From Rheinheimera sp. (GTDB lineage Bacteria; Pseudomonadota; Gammaproteobacteria; Enterobacterales; Alteromonadaceae), in assembly GCA_003482455.1 (NCBI GenBank), contig DMYW01000064.1, forward strand, positions 41,509-105,508: a stretch of 64,000 nt of DNA, given 5' to 3'. The notes under the pieces were generated by a model, which was not told where the DNA came from, did not search any database, and worked only from the letters and a program-made list of their open reading frames with translations. A program made the translations under genes and the position numbers. Shown here one piece after another: positions 62,101 through 64,000 of this stretch; within the stretch, counting starts at the first letter, position 1, and each line of letters opens with the position of its first letter.

Positions 62101-62835
62101 GGTCATCTACCACCACCGATGGAAGTTAGGTTTTCAACTCCTGATGACGGTAAGACGATAAAAGTTAAAATAAATGGCGGTACCCGCGCCCAACAAATCG
62201 CAAAAGCCCGCGAGCTAAAGCAGCTGGTTCAAGAGGGCAAGTTGACAGTCTCAAATGGAGGAGCAAAAAGTGATACAGGGGGGCAAGCAGATCAATCTCC
62301 TAAATTACCGGTTGAGTCTAACAATAATACATCTGAGGAAAACACTAATGATGGTAACGAAAGGCAAAATGGTGGTAATGAAACTCAACCAACAGAAACT
62401 AGCATGACTGTAGATGATGTTATTGCTCAAGTGCAATCGGAGTATCCTCTTGCAAAAATACGTATTACAGGCAGGGCTAGAACTACAAATAGACAAGCAG
62501 AATTGATGGCCGACAGACTAATAGCCAGCAAAGATGAATTTTTAAGTGTATATGCAAATCGTCCACATATAACTGAAATGATAAACTGGCAATCAGCAAA
62601 CCCAAATGCTACAAGAGATGAAATGGTTGAAGCTTTTAATGATATTATTGTAAGAGCAATATCAAATGGAGCAGTAGTTTCTAATCACTTATCAAATACA
62701 GCAAGAGACATCTCGGTTCCTCGGGGAGATACTGAACAAGTAAACGAAATTGAAGACAGATTTAATGAACTAGGAGTTTCGATTATTAGAGAGCCTAATG
62801 CGCCGGCTGGAGCCCATTGGCACGTGGATTTTTAG
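56164..62835 (+). CDS. Secreted SpvB/RHS-repeat protein with M15-peptidase-like C-terminal tip
   Basis: About 2223 residues. GGAG eight bases ahead selects ATG 56164, giving a signal peptide (RLLCCFTLPVMAQT). Domains: SpvB-like N-terminus (30-300; GVDNGQASYQIPLQIAPGRAG, GVGWSFNGGAGLSRC), FG-GAP/VCBS segments (about 375-620; DLDGDGAIDF, DFNGDGFPDLLLY, DLNGDGLPDLVAM), YD/RHS repeats (about 1230-1790; YDALGRVTSKQ, YDSMNRLTSY) and the conserved RHS core end RRGFTDHEHLDEQGLIHMNG, LGRFMSVDPF, DPTGY (about 1945). After a low-GC Asn-rich linker, the tip (about 2080-2223) has ITGRARTTNRQAEL, SNHLSNTARDISV and HWHVDF, like the Q, SxHxxGxAxD and HxH positions of M15 DD-peptidases. Probable toxin cutting peptidoglycan. 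Confidence 0.85.
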   Translation: MGSHGIAKGIRRVSRLLCCFTLPVMAQTANPQWLNISPVQVADQSAPAVTPSGSTSMATFALPAEGGVDNGQASYQIPLQIAPGRAGMQPKLSLNYGSQGGNGVVGVGWSFNGGAGLSRCAPTFEQDEVRDKVTKVRAVTGNPSTDRLCLNGSRLMVVSGNYNESGAVYRTELDSLVRVTQQGFINDANVSFVAEFPDGRKVFFGNTADSRVKGDDSDALVLSWLVSKELDVTGNNAIDYVYGNSGHGEVLLQSIYYTGNGTARGEQQVQLSYEARPDIHFGYNLGSRYNTTKRLKAITVSSALASGSRSYVLDYQQSQHSGRSLLRSVRYCVGSDCSAPQQFNWSDAKGAIVTDALKFAGRAELAGAKWLWQIAPFGDLDGDGAIDFKAKHTNAEQGVLSDNLFDSNMNCYQRYHGMECPMIDADVDGLMDPINWKNGTLTIRLSSSANDFSTGLPFNGFFGSDGSANTADRIESTADFNGDGFPDLLLYNYVAPVSTWTLYTNTRDRSRPFSSSIKVVIRAEADRSLIGQTIRPGPLLDAGDLNGDGLPDLVAMMPAPGKLGATKAQLIQQLFFSNPTLPGLFSTKNPDLPGVVYAGDDYYVFQRLVDVNGDSASDVISLQMEQGTVRLGYQLNNGKGEFTPWRAFGGNFDLPLRQHSIEVVPGEAATVHSAKFSNMPVVDSNLDGRPELMLPSARVVTGCATVGFPGSPGIIKKLCGDELYDAVLYKVNQIPSFPIDSEYLDDSVYQFNAVSMVPQADGSYNLVERATAYYGSATQSSFIDAFGDGQLDLVTAYGPRAAGKINTSSIDQATAIWPVSSWGNAWGAYISRNYGSGDGATTADYQAVDLLIGASNGLGQQHQWQYKPLTTGISSAGQKRLYCVAESALGETTECADPKKRTTDGNNINFASSMYVVQSYKAPSGQKDPVETQYAYRGAMFNVGGRGFTGFQLLLEKDMQRGLLSQQRFLQKFPITGLLQSENVSLNSILLRHTTNEWSDNTAHAQSAVRSKFVYLNTLTRSRTDIFDTTGTALAIDEHWPENVDQYDNAKHQYVRHTDKVDGVDIVYKSVTTTTFAPDESKWWLDKASSVDTTTQLMQNTWQNILSDGAYPIPIYSLSKTVIVDSWNLARQPLTVLTKASNSNCKLNTTNQFNNFGLLTAVTSQSSGCGGTQSRTVTTSYTKNGTTPAADGYVPLQVTNSLGHASVTNFDMLTGQPTRTSMPNGVVQTVTYDNAGRPLSKSQTGMPTQFIRYVSPQSSSNNPSQSVNPAVLLVRTSAAGSPVSEAFIDSLGRTTRTAVQGFDGQYIYTDVTMDQLGRPLLSTEPYVGTPDAVTEFGDYDSLDRPGWRRIPNGRPSGLVSSYRYEGLKTFINVEGREMSRTYGTQKYLYETVDANGNSNRFAYDGAGNPLVIQDAKGKQIKASYNGFGVKTKVDDPNQGVSNFTYNAFGELLSSTDANGVITTLGYDALGRVTSKQISGGAAPGTHSFLYDTKKVGLLSQSSANGVTKSYTYNAALQPLTETTQIDGTSRTVTYQYDSVLGRLKGLQYPNGLTIANDYNAYGYLQKIKNAATGYTYRDITAMDAEGHVTDAQLAHGQIQSQTRYNSSGSMLYTQASSPVLGVFHNIGYTSYDSFMNPLAETNYATNETQSYSYDSMNRLTSYSLAKTGYNPVNVGYAYDATGNFLYKSDFSKAVSGAYQYGGDAACLASQNAGPNAVCRLTKVNGSVVTYNYDKRGNMLSGDGLTNVKYDSTDKPTLLDGRGATSSFVYDAAGERSKQIRTAASKTTTTYYVGKLFEADTDGAWRAYIGDVAIMAYSPETSTTLQFTLRDRLGSATTIADHNGMVVSRRFFDPFGKTGAVTQETPTKIVSFSNKFGDLQSTNRNRRGFTDHEHLDEQGLIHMNGRVYDQNLGRFMSVDPFIQSPKSTQSVNGYSYVMNNPMAGTDPTGYTVNPAECSVKRDCSLDQSGGDFTFGTRGKGGHLPPPMEVRFSTPDDGKTIKVKINGGTRAQQIAKARELKQLVQEGKLTVSNGGAKSDTGGQADQSPKLPVESNNNTSEENTNDGNERQNGGNETQPTETSMTVDDVIAQVQSEYPLAKIRITGRARTTNRQAELMADRLIASKDEFLSVYANRPHITEMINWQSANPNATRDEMVEAFNDIIVRAISNGAVVSNHLSNTARDISVPRGDTEQVNEIEDRFNELGVSIIREPNAPAGAHWHVDF

Positions 62836-62843
62836 GAGAGGAT

Positions 62844-63347
62844 ATGTCTATAAATTTGATAAAAACATTAATTTTTACATCTGTTTTTACGATAGATATT
62901 TCAATAGCGTCAGCTTCAGGAACATCATTATTACCGCAAAATAGGGTGAATATAAATTGTGATCCCGGTAGTAATCAGGCATTCATGATAAAATCTGTAT
63001 GTTATTCATTTTTGACGAAAGAAGCAGCTAAAAAACTTGATTTTTCGATATCGAGTGAACTAGAAACATCTAGTTTCGTTTTTGAAGCCAAAGTTGACCT
63101 TGGTAAAAATAAAACGATGGAATATTTAAGGGTTGGTTATTTTTCAGATGCTGGGAAAAATGGTAGATTCTTAATGATTGCTAGTGACCAAGAATTCAAA
63201 AATGTACTAAAAATTTTCCATAGATATGATGGAGATGTATTTAGCGCTCTTAGTGTAAAAGAATCAGCGGTGAGCTGGTACTTTTGTATGAATTGTGCTG
63301 ATAAAGAAGATGTAGTTTTTTCGAATGGAAGTTTCTTCTTAGAGTAG
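62844..63347 (+). CDS. Exported protein, candidate immunity protein for the RHS-M15 toxin
   Basis: 167 residues. GGAGAGG ahead selects ATG 62844, 8 bp after the RHS stop. A signal peptide (LIKTLIFTSVFTIDISIASASG) sends it to the periplasm, where an M15-type peptidoglycan peptidase would act. Mature part with four cysteines (NINCDPG, SVCYSF, FCMNCADK) and strands such as MEYLRVGYFSDAGKNGRF. AT-rich codon use (many ATA, AAA, TTT), unlike the window's average and like the toxin tip. No family recognised; the immunity role is inferred from position, export and composition. Confidence 0.65.
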   Translation: MSINLIKTLIFTSVFTIDISIASASGTSLLPQNRVNINCDPGSNQAFMIKSVCYSFLTKEAAKKLDFSISSELETSSFVFEAKVDLGKNKTMEYLRVGYFSDAGKNGRFLMIASDQEFKNVLKIFHRYDGDVFSALSVKESAVSWYFCMNCADKEDVVFSNGSFFLE

Positions 63348-64000
63348 GATAATTATAAAAGTTAGAGCATGAGTTTTTGTTATTGTTCTTTTTTTTGTTT
63401 GGTAGTCGAGATTTTTTTCACAGAAGACATCTCTAAACATTCTAACTACATTAATGAAATGCTCAAATATTGGCCAGTTGTAGTTCAATAAACATTTGTA
63501 AACTGGCCTTGAGCTAAGCCCAAGGTGCAATTGGATATCTTTTCGAAACCGCATGTATGGTTAATTAATCTAAAAACCTTAACCTGAAGTGGTTTGAACG
63601 CATTGCATCACAGGCGGAATTTTTGCGCCGGTTGGCAGCTTGTTATAAGCAGAGTACACCACGGTCTCGGTAGACCCGCTTTAGTTAGGCACATACTTTT
63701 TTGCTGTATATGGTGGTGTGGTGCCTCAGAGTATGCATTCCACTTAGCGAATGGGCGAACAGCTATAGAGTGGCGAACCACATGCAGCTCATCTCTTCAC
63801 GGTGTACATATATAAGAAGTAGCTATCGTGGTATGTTGTACCTAAAGGTGGGCGGTCGCTGCTGGTTGTTCGCGCTCGGGAACTTGCCTTAAAAAGATGG
63901 GACTCTGTTGCAGTCCCGAGAGATCCTACAAAGATCTAGCCAGATCGTTCAGGAAACCAGCAAAACAAACTAGTTTGCTGAAAAAACAACCGAACGATCA
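63348..64000. other. Right-edge region without a convincing gene, rich in hairpins
   Basis: 63348-63540 is AT-rich; a 71-codon minus-strand frame (63339-63554) has no support. 63600-64000 is more GC-balanced and holds dyads in series: GGCG/CGCC near 63615, GGTCT-CGGT-AGACC (63663-63676), AGGCAC/GTGCCT (63687-63726), GGGACT-N7-AGTCCC (63899-63917), AGATC-N7-GATCT (63921-63937), and GATCGTTC/GAACGATC (63943-63999) enclosing CAGCAAA/TTTGCTG. It may be a structured RNA or mobile-element end that continues past the window. Confidence 0.45.

Noticed and set aside
63339..63554. Minus-strand 71-codon frame, possible transposase remnant
   Set aside because: Some protein-like stretches, but no ribosome site and no recognisable family; not called.
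63590..63695. Integron attC-like site (GTTAGGC near 63684)
   Set aside because: No matching RYYYAAC partner at the right distance and no second site or integrase.
63594..63892. Two overlapping plus-strand frames (73 and 63 codons)
   Set aside because: Cys/Trp/Ser-rich translations without ribosome sites, placed over strong hairpins; more likely non-coding.
1..64000. CRISPR arrays, rRNA operons, complete insertion sequences
   Set aside because: No regularly spaced repeats, no rRNA signatures and no recognisable transposase were seen.

Overview
The window is chromosomal DNA from a Gram-negative gammaproteobacterium. The gene set suggests a free-living, polymer-degrading aquatic species near Rheinheimera/Alishewanella or other Alteromonadales-type bacteria. 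The basis is secreted chitinases, a TonB-dependent receptor/halogenase-like/amylase locus, several secreted metalloproteases, GlrK-QseG-GlrR, a leader-attenuated leuABCD operon and c-di-GMP enzymes. The genus is an inference; no rRNA is present.

Layout. 1-2.4 kb: GH19 (cut by the left edge) and GH18 chitinases on the minus strand, behind a NagR-type operator. 2.6-4.8 kb: minus-strand DUF350 / YgiB-like / YgiC-like operon. 5.1-7.2 kb: M13 lipoprotein peptidase. 7.4-14.6 kb: glycan locus with a 16-bp palindrome, a TonB-dependent receptor, a tryptophan-halogenase-family protein and a GH13 amylase. 14.7-23.4 kb: mixed genes (EEP hydrolase, SBP_bac_3 protein, DusC, Bcr/CflA pump, sugar acetyltransferase, an unknown coiled-coil protein, a DUF3334-type protein, a TRIC-family channel). 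23.6-34.4 kb: M4 protease, a PAS-GGDEF-EAL protein convergent with an HD-GYP protein, an S41 lipoprotein protease, and a class III cyclase with TPRs coupled to a small Cys-rich exported protein. 34.7-39.9 kb: leuABCD with a leucine-rich leader peptide and attenuator. 40.2 kb: tRNA-Leu(UAA). 40.6 kb: adenosine deaminase. 42-48.5 kb: a sigma-54 promoter with GlrR-like upstream sites and a structured leader before a 64-residue membrane protein, an M64 protease and partner, then glrK-qseG-glrR. 48.5-52.8 kb: DUF2288, a 2OG-Fe(II) oxygenase, a candidate Fur-controlled RyhB-like sRNA, a DeoR-family regulator and glmS. 53-56 kb: a periplasmic binding protein and rmlBA. 56.2-63.3 kb: a 2.2-kresidue exported SpvB/RHS protein with an M15-peptidase-like C-terminal tip, followed by an exported candidate immunity protein. 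63.35-64 kb: no convincing gene, but a dense run of hairpins.

How it fits together. Chitin and alpha-glucan degradation appear to be controlled by LacI-type operators. The GlrKR system, amino-sugar synthesis (glmS) and a GlrR-like sigma-54 promoter lie within 11 kb. The strongest candidates for undescribed elements are the Fur-box sRNA at about 49.63-49.78 kb, the sigma-54/GlrR structured transcript at 42.06-42.62 kb, and the RHS-M15 toxin/immunity pair at the right end.
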